In this document: positions 43,302-51,491 of the stretch, one piece after another
Layout: the number at the start of each line of letters is the position of its first letter
How positions within the stretch are numbered: the first letter of the stretch is position 1
Origin: CAWICD01 sp052267165
GTDB taxonomy: Bacteria; Vulcanimicrobiota; Vulcanimicrobiia; Vulcanimicrobiales; Vulcanimicrobiaceae
Direction: 5' to 3'
DNA length: 64,000 bases
Assembly: GCA_052267165.1 (NCBI GenBank)
Contig: JBKQHO010000031.1
Coordinates: forward strand, 5,627 to 69,626
Notes under the pieces: model-generated
The model's input: the letters and a program-made list of their open reading frames with translations, nothing else
What the model was told of the DNA's origin: nothing
The model's database searches: none
Program-made: the position numbers and the translations under genes

Positions 43302-44959
43302 TGATACGCGTTCCAAGACGCCGTCACGGGGTTCGGCGTGAATTGAGTGAAATCGGGATTGATCGGTTGGATCTGGCGCGGCCACCAGATCGGCAGGACC
43401 GGGACGTCGCGCGTGAGGATCGCTTCGATCCGCGCGTAGGCCGCTTTTCGGGTCGGGAGGGCAAAGTGGGTGACTGCGATTTGCTCGGCCGCGTCGAGCT
43501 CGGCGTTGCAGTAGAAGCTTTCGTTGTTGCCGTTGGGGGGCTGGGCGCTGCAGACGAAGAGCGAGGATTGATCGGGGTCGATCCCGGCGACCCACCCCGT
43601 CCAAGCGATGTCGTATTTGCCGTTTTGCAGAATCCCACCCTGGCCCTTGGTGGCAAAGAGGAGCGAACCGAGGTAGAACTTCGGCTCGAGCTCGATGCCG
43701 AGCTGGCGCAGCATGGCCTGGACCTGCACCACGGCGAGCCGCCGCGTGGCGTTCGAGACGTTGGTCGCGATCGTCAGGGCGAGGCGGTGGCCGTTTTTGG
43801 TGAGAATGCCGTCGGGGCCGGGCAACCAACCGGCCTCCGCCATGAGCGCTCTGGCTTTGGCGAGATCGTAGGGATAGCGCGTGACTTGCGCGGCGTGCGC
43901 CCACATGAAGGGCGGCAAATCTTGATCGGCCACGGTCGCCGAGCCGAAAGTGAGCACGTTGACGAGCCGGCGCCGGTCGATCGCGTAGGAGAGCGCCTGA
44001 CGCACGCGCACGTCGTCGAGCGGCGGGTGCTCGGTGTTGATTTGGATGCGCTCGTACTCGTTGCGGTTTTGCAGTACGACCTTCGTGTCGGCCAGCGGCT
44101 TGAGGTCTTTGTATTCCTGCGGGGAGGCTTCGAATTGCCAGTCGAGGTCGTGCGTGCGCAGCTGATTGAGCTCGGTGTTTTCGTCGGGAACGATCTTGAG
44201 CGTGATCTGCTTGACTTTCGGGGCGCCCAGAAAGTAGGCGTCGTTGGCGAGGAAGGTGAGGTGATCGCCGCGGACCCACTCCTTGAACTTGAACGGACCC
44301 GTGCCGATCGGGGCCGAGTTGAACGTGATGTCGTTGATGTTCGGCAGCTTGCCGAGCAGATGCTCGGGCACGATGTAATAAGGATTGTCGCTCTCGGCGA
44401 ACAGCGTGTTGACGGCGGGAGCGAAGCGCTGCTTCATGTGGAAGACGACGGTGGCGTCGTCGGGCGTGTCGAGCGATTTAACCAGTTCGTAACCGGTCCG
44501 CGAGATCACATTGTTGGCGTTGCTCATGATCGCGCGCCAGCTGAACGCGACGTCCTTGCTGGTGAACGGAGCCCCGTCGTGCCAGAGCACGTTGCGACGC
44601 AAGTGATAGGTGATGGTCAAGCCGTCCGGACTGATGCCGCCGTTTTGCAGCGACGGCACTTCGGTGGCCAAGACCGGGACCTGCTTGCGGCCGCTCTCGT
44701 CGACGGTGACGAGCACGTCGAAGAGGAGGCGGCCGATCATGCTCTCCGTCGTGTTGCCGGCGAGCAACGGGTTGAGCGTGTTCGGTGGCGTCTGAATGCC
44801 GATCCGCACCTCGCCCGGGCGCGTCCAGGGGTGCCGGCCGCCCGCCGGGCCGCCGGTCGTCCCGGGCTCCGAAGTGGTCCCGACCTTCGTGCACGCCGCC
44901 AAGAGAAAACACATGGCGATGCGGGCAAAGAGCTTGCGCACTAGCCTGCTATTAGTCAC
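43289..44959 (-). CDS. Peptide/nickel-type ABC transporter substrate-binding lipoprotein
   Basis: About 556 aa, solute-binding protein family 5. The N-terminus is a lipoprotein signal with lipobox LLAAC, so it is anchored on the outer face of the membrane. Conserved blocks are LNPLLAGNTTESMIGRLLFD, YHLRRNVLWHDGAPFTSKDV, GTGPFKFKEW and VRQALSYAIDRRRLV. GTG 44959 is chosen; a GTG at 44941 is an alternative. No permease or ATPase genes lie beside it, so it is an orphan binding protein here. Confidence 0.9.
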   Translation of the reverse strand: MTNSRLVRKLFARIAMCFLLAACTKVGTTSEPGTTGGPAGGRHPWTRPGEVRIGIQTPPNTLNPLLAGNTTESMIGRLLFDVLVTVDESGRKQVPVLATEVPSLQNGGISPDGLTITYHLRRNVLWHDGAPFTSKDVAFSWRAIMSNANNVISRTGYELVKSLDTPDDATVVFHMKQRFAPAVNTLFAESDNPYYIVPEHLLGKLPNINDITFNSAPIGTGPFKFKEWVRGDHLTFLANDAYFLGAPKVKQITLKIVPDENTELNQLRTHDLDWQFEASPQEYKDLKPLADTKVVLQNRNEYERIQINTEHPPLDDVRVRQALSYAIDRRRLVNVLTFGSATVADQDLPPFMWAHAAQVTRYPYDLAKARALMAEAGWLPGPDGILTKNGHRLALTIATNVSNATRRLAVVQVQAMLRQLGIELEPKFYLGSLLFATKGQGGILQNGKYDIAWTGWVAGIDPDQSSLFVCSAQPPNGNNESFYCNAELDAAEQIAVTHFALPTRKAAYARIEAILTRDVPVLPIWWPRQIQPINPDFTQFTPNPVTASWNAYQWEI

Positions 44960-44999
44960 CGGGAGGCATGCGCCTCTCCCCGCTTTGGGCTGAACTTCG

Positions 45000-47024
45000 C
45001 TACGAGCCGACGGCCGCGACGGCTTCGCGAATCTGCTGCGAGACCTTGGGCGGAGCAGGATCGAAGCGTTCGTGCCGCCACGTGTACGTGCCCAGCCCCT
45101 GCGTCGCCGTGCGCAGCTCGGTGATGTAGTTACTGAGCTCGGCCTGGGGAGCATAGGCGGCCACGCGCTGGAAGCCCCGCTTGTCGGCCGGTTCGAACGA
45201 CAGCACTTGCCCGCGCTTGCCGGTGAGCCCGCCAAGAATGGTCGAGGCGCTCTCGTCGGGGACGATCGCTTCGATGAAGACGACCGGTTCGAGCAGCACG
45301 GGCGCGCACTTCGGCAAACCCTCCCGAATCCCGAGCGAGCCCGCCGTCTTGAACGATTGCTCGCTCGAGTCGACCGCGTGGAACGCGCCGTCGATGAGGG
45401 TCACGTGGAGGTCGACGACCGGATAGCCGGCAACGGGGCCCTTGGCGAGCGCCTCGCGCACGCCTTTCTCGACGGCCGGGAAGAATTGACGCGGGACCAC
45501 GCCGCCGACGATCTCTTCCGAGAACGTCACGCCGTGGCCGCGCTCCCGCGGCTCGATGCGCAGCACGACGTCGCCGAATTGCCCGTGTCCGCCCGTCTGG
45601 TGTTTGTAGCGCGCGTGGATCTCGGTCGACTGCGAGATCGTCTCGCGGTAGGCCACGCTCGGCGGCGCCATGTCCAGCGCGAGGTGGTACTTGCGCGCGA
45701 GCCGCGACATCGCGGTTGCGACGTGCACTTCGCCGAGCCCGAGCAGCTGCAGTTCGCCGGTGAACTCGGCGCGTGCGACTTGCAGCGTCGGATCCTCCTC
45801 GCAGATGCGCGCGAGCATCTGCGAGACCTTGGCTTCGTCGAGCTTCTCTTTCGGCTTGATCGCCACCGCGAACAGCGGCGGCGCGAGTGCCGGCGTCGGA
45901 CGGACCGTCTTGTCGGCGACGCCGAGCAGCGTGTCGCCGGTGCGAACGCCCTCGAGCCGGCCGATCGCGACGATCTCGCCGGCGACTGCCGACGTGATCG
46001 CCTCTTGCTTTTTCCCTTGCAAACGGAAGAGGCCGGCGGAGCGCACCTTCATGCCCTCGCGCGAAGCATCGATCAGCGTTGCGTCCGCGTTGAGCGTGCC
46101 TTCGAAGATGCGCACGACCGACAGCTTGCCGGATTGCGGATTGACGAACGTCTTGCAGACCTGCGCCACGAGCGGCGCCGCAGCGTCACCGCCGGGCTCC
46201 GGGAATTGCTTTTCGACGACGTCGAGCAAGGCCGCCGCGGCAACGCCGATATCGACCAGCCCGGCGCCGACCAACACGGGAACGAGCTGATCCTGCGCCG
46301 TCTCGGCGTGCAGGTCGGCCCGCACCTCGTCGATCGAAGGCTCGACGCCCTCGAGCAGCTCTTCGAGAAGCTTGTCGTCGAAATCGCCCAGCGCTTCGAG
46401 CAACTTCGTACGCGCTTCGAGCACGGGGCCTTCGAGCTCCGGGCCGATGGCGATCTCCTTGGGCGCGCCGTTCTCGGCGACGAAGGCGTGCTGTTCGGCA
46501 AGATCGATGTAACCGCGGAAGTGCTCCGCTTCGCCGATCGGAATGTGCTCGGCGACGACGCGGTTACCGTACATGGCGGAGAGCGCCGCGAGCGTCCCGC
46601 GGAAATCGCTGCCGGGCTTGTCGAGCTTGTTGATGAAGAAGCAGTGCGGCATCTTTCGCTCGTCGAGAAACTCGACCAGCGCACGCGTCTGGCGCACGCG
46701 TTCGGGTGCGGCGTCGATGACGATGACCGCGGAATCCGCCGCGATCAGCGCGAGCTTCGTCTCCTCGAAGAAATCGACGAAGCCCGGACAGTCGATGATC
46801 GTCAGATCGATCGTGGGCGTCGAAGCGTAAGCGAAGCCGACCGACGTCGATTGGCCGCGATCGATGCACTCGGGTTCGTAATCGGTGGTGGCCGTGCCGT
46901 CGGTCACCGAGCCGCGCCGCGGAATAGCGCCGCACTTCGCGAGCAGCGCCTCAACCAGCGTCGTCTTGCCCGAATGGTGTGGCCCGACAATGGCCACGTT
47001 GCGACGACGTGCCGAATCACCCAT
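45000..47024 (-). CDS. EF-G-like translational GTPase (paralogue)
   Basis: 674 aa with all EF-G domains but divergent. The P-loop is GPHHSGKTTLVEALL, G3 DCPG, and G4 NKLD. Domain II follows at about 290-390, and the C-terminal domains include GGHGQFGDVVLRIEP (domain IV) and the final domain V. This is the subgroup annotated 'elongation factor G-like', distinct from canonical FusA; its role is unclear (possibly ribosome rescue or tolerance to stress). It starts 13 nt after the PHP/H1-like gene, suggesting co-transcription. Confidence 0.88.
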   Translation of the reverse strand: MGDSARRRNVAIVGPHHSGKTTLVEALLAKCGAIPRRGSVTDGTATTDYEPECIDRGQSTSVGFAYASTPTIDLTIIDCPGFVDFFEETKLALIAADSAVIVIDAAPERVRQTRALVEFLDERKMPHCFFINKLDKPGSDFRGTLAALSAMYGNRVVAEHIPIGEAEHFRGYIDLAEQHAFVAENGAPKEIAIGPELEGPVLEARTKLLEALGDFDDKLLEELLEGVEPSIDEVRADLHAETAQDQLVPVLVGAGLVDIGVAAAALLDVVEKQFPEPGGDAAAPLVAQVCKTFVNPQSGKLSVVRIFEGTLNADATLIDASREGMKVRSAGLFRLQGKKQEAITSAVAGEIVAIGRLEGVRTGDTLLGVADKTVRPTPALAPPLFAVAIKPKEKLDEAKVSQMLARICEEDPTLQVARAEFTGELQLLGLGEVHVATAMSRLARKYHLALDMAPPSVAYRETISQSTEIHARYKHQTGGHGQFGDVVLRIEPRERGHGVTFSEEIVGGVVPRQFFPAVEKGVREALAKGPVAGYPVVDLHVTLIDGAFHAVDSSEQSFKTAGSLGIREGLPKCAPVLLEPVVFIEAIVPDESASTILGGLTGKRGQVLSFEPADKRGFQRVAAYAPQAELSNYITELRTATQGLGTYTWRHERFDPAPPKVSQQIREAVAAVGS

Positions 47025-47037
47025 GAGGTTCAAACTC

Positions 47038-48906
47038 CTACCGCTTTGTCTTCGAGGCTTTCTTTTTGGCGGGCGCCTTCTTCGCGACGCTCTTCTTGAC
47101 CGCCGGCGCACGCTTGGCCGGTGAAAGGCTGCGTTTGGCAGCCTTGGCCGCCGTCTTGCGCGCGGGCGCCGCCTTCTTGGCGACGGCGCGCGCTTTGGTA
47201 GCGGCCGGCCGGGTAGGGGCTTTCTTAGCGACCGCCTTCTTTGCCGAAGAGGTCTTCTTGACGGCGGCCGCCTTCGCAGCGGGCTTCGGCGACGCGGCCT
47301 TCACCGCGGCAACCTTGGGCGCGAGTGCCTTTGGAGCGGCGGCCTTCGCCGCGGTCGCTTTCGGAGCTTTCGCTTTGGCCGGCGTGCGCGGCGCGCTTTT
47401 TGCCGGCTCCGCTGGAGGCGGCTCGGCGGCGTTTCCGCTCTCGGCGAGCGCCGGTTCAGCTTGAGCGGGCTCGAGCGGCGCTTCGACCCCGGCGAATTCG
47501 GCCTCGGCGGCGTTGGCGGCCTCAGGGCCCTCCCCTTCGAGCGAGAGACCACTTTGTTCGGCCTCGTCGGCCGTTACCGTAGCCTCCGGCGCCTTCGCGG
47601 CCTTGGCTCGCTTCGGACGCGGCCGCGGCGCCCGCTTGGGGGCCGGCGCTTCGGCGGCGGTCGGTGCAGCCTCGAGCGTCTGCGTCTCGAGGGGGACGTC
47701 GCGCTCGACCTGGAGGTCCGCTTCGCCGGCACTTGCCGGCGGCGACGCTGCCGCGTGCGAGCGGCGCTCGCGCGGCGGAGGCGTCGCCGCGACCAGATCT
47801 TCGTCTTCCTCTTCGTCCTCGGTGGCGGACGGCGGGCCTCCGTTTCGTCCGCTGGAGCCGACCTCGGAGCGGCCGAAGCCGGAGACGCTGCTCCCGGCCG
47901 CGGCCGCTGCGGCGCTGCTGCGTTTGCGCAAGATCTCCTCGGTCGCGCGCAGCGCGACCCGGGCGAGCCGGCCGTTGATCGGAAAGGCGATCTCGTTGAT
48001 CTCGGCCGCGTCGAGCAGGGCCAAGACTTGGTCGAAGGCCGAGCCCTGGTCGCGCGGGCTGTGAGCGTCGGAGCCGACCGCGATGACGACACCCTGCGCT
48101 TTGGCTTTCCGCAGGAGCCGGAGGTTCACGTCCTTGCAGCGCTGCAGCTGCGCTTCGTCGTCGGCGAAATATTTGTAGAAGTAGCGGGAGTTCAGCTCGA
48201 TGGCCATGCCGCGCTCGGCGCAGGCGGCGACGAGCTGATCTTCATAGCGTTCCAGCGATTCGTCGCTGGGCCAGTGGCCGAATTTGGCCGGCACGTAAAA
48301 GTGGCCGACGATGTTGCCGGGCAGCTTGTCGATGGCCTCGAGCAGCGCGGCCATGTAGAGCTCCCAGGTCTGCTCGACGCCCACGACCTCGTAGAACTCC
48401 TTGAAGTCGGGATTGTCGAAAGGCCACATCCAGTTCTCGCCGTGGACCGGATGGTTGATCGGCAGAAAGTGGATCGAGCGGATCATCCCGTCGGGACGCA
48501 TCGCGTCGACGATGTTCTGCGCGTCTGGCCGGCTGCGCGGGTCGTTGTCGATCTCGGCGCCGATCGAGTAGCGCATGCCCTTGCGGAGCCCCTCGGAGAC
48601 GACGGCGGCATGGGCCAGGTCGACGCCGGCCGTCTCGGCCGCGCCGTAGAGGTCGCCGGCTGCTGCCAGCTTGAGCGCCCGCCGCACCAGATTGACCGCC
48701 GAGGGGTCCTCGAAGGTCAGGTAATTGATGTGGTCCGCGACCATCAAGAAACGGGGCGAGGCACGCCGGCAGGCATGGAAAAACCACAGGAAGAGCATGC
48801 GAGCCGTGTACGGGATCGGCCGTTCCTCGATGAAGGGCTTGTGTTCGCCTTTGGCATGCCCGTGGATGTCGGGCAACGCTGCGATGCGCGGGTCTTCGGC
48901 CGTCAT
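47038..48906 (-). CDS. PHP-domain protein with a histone-H1-like Lys/Ala/Pro tail
   Basis: 622 aa in two parts. Residues 1-300 form a PHP-type metal-dependent phosphoesterase domain (DIHGHAKGEHKPF, MVADHINYL, SIGAEIDND, VGSDAHSPRD). An acidic patch (TEDEEEDEDL) and a Pro/Ala/Glu-rich linker follow. The last 120 residues are low-complexity with about 32 Lys and repeats such as AVKK, SVAKKAPAKKK, as in histone H1 or bacterial H1-like proteins. The tail should bind DNA or RNA. The PHP part may hydrolyse a nucleotide or nucleic-acid end; this is inference. Divergent members of both families are known, but the joining is unusual. Confidence 0.82.
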   Translation of the reverse strand: MTAEDPRIAALPDIHGHAKGEHKPFIEERPIPYTARMLFLWFFHACRRASPRFLMVADHINYLTFEDPSAVNLVRRALKLAAAGDLYGAAETAGVDLAHAAVVSEGLRKGMRYSIGAEIDNDPRSRPDAQNIVDAMRPDGMIRSIHFLPINHPVHGENWMWPFDNPDFKEFYEVVGVEQTWELYMAALLEAIDKLPGNIVGHFYVPAKFGHWPSDESLERYEDQLVAACAERGMAIELNSRYFYKYFADDEAQLQRCKDVNLRLLRKAKAQGVVIAVGSDAHSPRDQGSAFDQVLALLDAAEINEIAFPINGRLARVALRATEEILRKRSSAAAAAAGSSVSGFGRSEVGSSGRNGGPPSATEDEEEDEDLVAATPPPRERRSHAAASPPASAGEADLQVERDVPLETQTLEAAPTAAEAPAPKRAPRPRPKRAKAAKAPEATVTADEAEQSGLSLEGEGPEAANAAEAEFAGVEAPLEPAQAEPALAESGNAAEPPPAEPAKSAPRTPAKAKAPKATAAKAAAPKALAPKVAAVKAASPKPAAKAAAVKKTSSAKKAVAKKAPTRPAATKARAVAKKAAPARKTAAKAAKRSLSPAKRAPAVKKSVAKKAPAKKKASKTKR

Positions 48907-49003
48907 GGCGCCTCGCCAGCCCTCGTAACTGGACTTTTCAGCGGTAAAACCTCCACGCGCAGACTTGCGTTTTTCGGCATGGCGCCCCTCCGCAGCGGGG
49001 GGC

Positions 49004-49028
49004 AAAAAAAAGCCGGCTCGCGGCCGGC
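49004..49028 (-). terminator. Intrinsic terminator of the ECF sigma operon
   Basis: On the minus strand, gccggc-5 nt-gccggc forms a 6-bp G+C stem followed at once by eight T. This is the best intrinsic terminator in the window. It lies 28 bp after the stop of the 30-codon ORF and about 98 bp before the PHP gene start. Confidence 0.88.
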
Positions 49029-49055
49029 GGACGAGGGGTTGATCTTGCGCAGAAA

Positions 49056-49148
49056 CTAGGTCTGCGCACCTCCAATCATCGTGTTGTTACGTTGGTTTCC
49101 TTCAGAACTAACGATGATCACCTCCCTTTGTCCGTCTTTCACCTTCAT
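49056..49148 (-). CDS. 30-residue ORF at the end of the ECF sigma operon
   Basis: ATG 49148 to TAG 49056 encodes a 30-aa hydrophilic peptide starting MKVKDGQREVII and ending GNQRNNTMIGGAQT. Its codons (GTT AGT TCT GAA and similar) are AT-richer than neighbouring genes. An internal agggaggtgatc, almost a perfect anti-16S match, suggests that ribosomes load within it. A perfect hairpin (tgcgcaga-7 nt-tctgcgca, 49046-49068) overlaps its last codons, and the operon terminator follows. It could be a real small protein, a leader-type regulator, or chance. The C-terminal GG is noted but no peptide-modifying genes are nearby. Confidence 0.4.
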   Translation of the reverse strand: MKVKDGQREVIIVSSEGNQRNNTMIGGAQT

Positions 49149-49210
49149 TGGTTTGTCTCTGAAGGGGCCGCGGACGTTTCGTGCCGACGAACTTCGCCCT
49201 GGCACGGCGG

Positions 49211-49948
49211 TCAGACCTTCGTGTAGCCTTCCATCCGCAGAATGCGTGCCTTGAGCTCGATGCCGTAGCCGTAGTTATGCAGGGCGCCGCTGGCGTCGAC
49301 GACGCGATGGCACGGGAAGAAGAGGGCGACGGGGTTGCGAGCCATCGCTTGACCAACCGCTCGGGCCGCGTGCGGGTGCCCGATCTCGCGGGCGATCCAA
49401 CCGTAGGAGCGCACCTCGCCCGGCGGGATCTGGGCGACCTGGCGCAGCGCGGCCTGCTCGAACTCTGTGAGGTCGGAAATATCGATCCGTTCCATCTCGG
49501 CCCGCCAGGTCCGGAAGAAATTCTTGACGGCCTCGCTTACCCAGGCCGGCGGCTCAGCCGGCCGAACCGGACGGCGCAGGCGCCGTTCGATCTGCGCGCG
49601 GACCGTGGCCGGATCTTCTCCGCGGCCGATGCCCACGAACGTGATGCCGCTCTCGCGCCAGGCGATGAACAACTCGCCGAGCGGCGACGCGATTTGCGCG
49701 AGGCTGTCGGCCTTGAGGGACTTATAGTGATGGCGCATCGACTTGATGTGCTCGAGGATGCGCGGCACCAAATTTTGGGGAGGCTCGACGACGGGAAGGC
49801 ACGACAGGCAGTACGCGACGCCTTCGAACTCGTGATAGAGATTCTGGCACGTCTTGCAGTAGCGGAGATGCGCGAGGACGTGCTCCCGGCGGGGTTCAGC
49901 GCCGGCCCGCACCTCGTCCCACAACGCTTCGACATCACAGCACCGCAT
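49211..49948 (-). CDS. Zinc anti-sigma domain fused to O6-alkylguanine-DNA alkyltransferase
   Basis: 245 aa. Residues 1-50 are a zinc-binding anti-sigma domain (CC at 3-4, then the HX3CX2C motif H27-C31-C34 in AHLRYCKTC). Residues 85-245 are a full Ogt/MGMT domain: SPLGELFIAW, then QIPPGEVRSYGWIAREIG, the arginine-finger segment HAARAVGQAMARNP and the alkyl-acceptor site FPCHRVV (Cys213). No transmembrane helix separates the two, so the protein is cytosolic. It overlaps the ECF sigma gene by 14 nt. Expected role: bind and hold the sigma, and release it when Cys213 is alkylated, while also repairing DNA. Each domain is clear; the switch is inference. Confidence 0.9.
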   Translation of the reverse strand: MRCCDVEALWDEVRAGAEPRREHVLAHLRYCKTCQNLYHEFEGVAYCLSCLPVVEPPQNLVPRILEHIKSMRHHYKSLKADSLAQIASPLGELFIAWRESGITFVGIGRGEDPATVRAQIERRLRRPVRPAEPPAWVSEAVKNFFRTWRAEMERIDISDLTEFEQAALRQVAQIPPGEVRSYGWIAREIGHPHAARAVGQAMARNPVALFFPCHRVVDASGALHNYGYGIELKARILRMEGYTKV

Positions 49949-50588
49949 TGGCAGTCTCTCCCGAGGACGCTAGACGGCCCACTTGCGGGCCAAGTATCCG
50001 TCGTAAAATGCGCACCGCACGATGCACGTGCGATTTTACGGTCCCGATCGGCTGGTTGAGGATCTCCGCGATCTCGGGATGACTGCGGCCCTCGATGAAC
50101 CGTAACGTCGCTGCAGCGCGAAGATGCATCGGCAGCTGCAACAGCGCCTGCTCCACGAGCGCCAAGTCGGTCCCACGCTCGACGATCTGCTCGGGCTGCT
50201 CCGGCCCTTCTTGCGTGTTATTTAACAGCGCGTCGGGGTCTGCGAGCGCGTCCAGCGCTACGTTCGTCGGGCGTTTGGACCGGAGTCGGTTCCTCGTTAC
50301 GTTTAATGTAATCGTATAGAGCCACGGTTGCAGTCGGAGCTCCGCTCGCTGCTCCGGACTCATCTTTCCGAGCGCGCGGAAAGCGCGGACGAACGCGTCC
50401 TGCACGATTTCCTCGGCGTCCTCCCGGTTGCCGGTCATGCGCAGGGCGAAGCCGTAGAGGCGACGCTGGTATTCATCGACGATACGCTCGAAGCGCTCGG
50501 TCGAGGGGACCGCTTCCGCAGACCGTGGCGGCGCCGGTGCGACCGTTGCGGCCGGCTTGCCCTCGGCGGTCCCCGCTCTTGGAACCAC
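49935..50588 (-). CDS. ECF-family RNA polymerase sigma factor
   Basis: 217 aa. An Ala/Pro-rich N-terminal tail (residues 1-30) precedes region 2 (about 31-105, YGFALRMTGNREDAEEIVQDAFVRAF by parts, and PWLYTITLN) and region 4 (about 145-197, with the helix-turn-helix RSHPEIAEILNQPIGTVKSH). GTG 50588 is supported by an aggag site six bases upstream; no other start lies before region 2. Translationally coupled to its presumed anti-sigma partner downstream, and it overlaps the upstream secreted-protein gene by 116 nt. Confidence 0.94.
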   Translation of the reverse strand: MVPRAGTAEGKPAATVAPAPPRSAEAVPSTERFERIVDEYQRRLYGFALRMTGNREDAEEIVQDAFVRAFRALGKMSPEQRAELRLQPWLYTITLNVTRNRLRSKRPTNVALDALADPDALLNNTQEGPEQPEQIVERGTDLALVEQALLQLPMHLRAAATLRFIEGRSHPEIAEILNQPIGTVKSHVHRAVRILRRILGPQVGRLASSGETANAVL

Positions 50589-51402
50589 TCGAAACTCCTG
50601 GGATGACCTCGGCGGGTGAGAGGTTCGCGAGTTCTTCGCGGAACGAGACGGGACCCCTCAGGCTGGCGCCGCCCCCGGCGCCCGAGGCCCTGATGCTGCG
50701 ACGGTAGACGATGGTGACTTGGTCGTTGCCTGTCCGGTTCGAGACGTAGCCCGCGATGGTCACCGTCGCGTCGAGTGCGAGCAGCACCGCGCTCGCGCGG
50801 TCGTAAAAAGCGGTTCCGCGCATCGCGATCGTCCCGACCAGCGTCAGGCCGGGCCGGTCCGGGAGCGCGCCGCGCATCGGACCGGCCGCCTCGAAGCTAA
50901 CGCCCGCCGCCGTGCGCCCAGCGATCGAACCGGGCGGGAGCTTCTCCAAGTAGCCGTGCAGCGACGAACCCGTGAACGGCGAGGGGAAGTCGAACGGCAA
51001 CGGCGCGCGCAGGCTCTGCAGATCGTCGAGCGTGGCCCGGTCGAGCTGCGCGGCGAAGGGCTGGTTGAGGAGCGTCAGATAATCGGGGTCGTGGTCGGCG
51101 GTGGCCACGACCGACCCGTCGGGCGCCATGTCCGCGACGTAGTCCGCCTCGGCCTGACTTTCGGCGCCCTGGTCGCTGCGCACGTACTGAGCCCTCGCCG
51201 AGAGCCGCATGAGACGGCCGTTGCGCTCTTCGCTCAGCGTCTCAGTGCCGCGGTAGTTCACCCGGCTCGTGATGTCGCCCGCGGCGATCGAGAAGCTGTC
51301 GCTGCCGACGACGTCGTACGACTGGTCCGCCTGCGCTCGGCTGCCGAGCCCCGCGACCAAAACGAGTGCGAGGAGCAACGTGACCGGCGGCGCGCGCATC
51401 AT
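50473..51402 (-). CDS. Secreted protein of unknown function, first gene of the ECF operon
   Basis: 309 aa. A clear signal peptide (PPVTLLLALVLVAGLGSRAQA, cut before DQS) leads to a soluble, strand-rich domain without cysteines (GDITSRVNYRGTETLSE, YLEKLPPGSIAG, TIAMRGTAFYDRAS). No family recognised. It may be exported to the periplasm. The last 39 codons overlap the N-terminal tail of the sigma gene in another frame, an unusually long overlap; the true end of the folded domain is probably before that. ATG 51402 is directly followed by a second ATG. Confidence 0.65.
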   Translation of the reverse strand: MMRAPPVTLLLALVLVAGLGSRAQADQSYDVVGSDSFSIAAGDITSRVNYRGTETLSEERNGRLMRLSARAQYVRSDQGAESQAEADYVADMAPDGSVVATADHDPDYLTLLNQPFAAQLDRATLDDLQSLRAPLPFDFPSPFTGSSLHGYLEKLPPGSIAGRTAAGVSFEAAGPMRGALPDRPGLTLVGTIAMRGTAFYDRASAVLLALDATVTIAGYVSNRTGNDQVTIVYRRSIRASGAGGGASLRGPVSFREELANLSPAEVIPGVSSGSKSGDRRGQAGRNGRTGAATVCGSGPLDRALRAYRR

Positions 51403-51408
51403 ACGGCG

Positions 51409-51435
51409 TAACGCGACCCAGCGCACACCGGTTGC
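51409..51435 (-). promoter_or_regulatory. Candidate ECF-type promoter, possibly giving a leaderless mRNA
   Basis: On the minus strand, GCAACC (51435-51430) and CGTTA (51413-51409) are 16 bp apart, like the GGAAC/CGT motifs of ECF promoters. The -10 ends 6 nt before ATG 51402, so the transcript would begin at or near the start codon. This suits autoregulation by the sigma in the same operon but is a single, short match. Confidence 0.35.
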
Positions 51436-51491
51436 AGCCAAGCGTTGTCCGCAAGGAATTGAGTCTTTTGCCGGCGACTTAAGAAGGTTAA

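Noticed and set aside
45072..47099. A 675-codon open reading on the plus strand opposite the EF-G-like gene
   Set aside because: It is composed of Arg/Ala/Glu/Leu-rich sequence without any domain and mirrors a conserved gene on the other strand; long antisense frames are common at high G+C.
49108..49356. An 82-codon alternative minus-strand reading overlapping the alkyltransferase end
   Set aside because: Out of frame with the conserved alkyltransferase and Ser/Arg-rich; it has no ribosome site.
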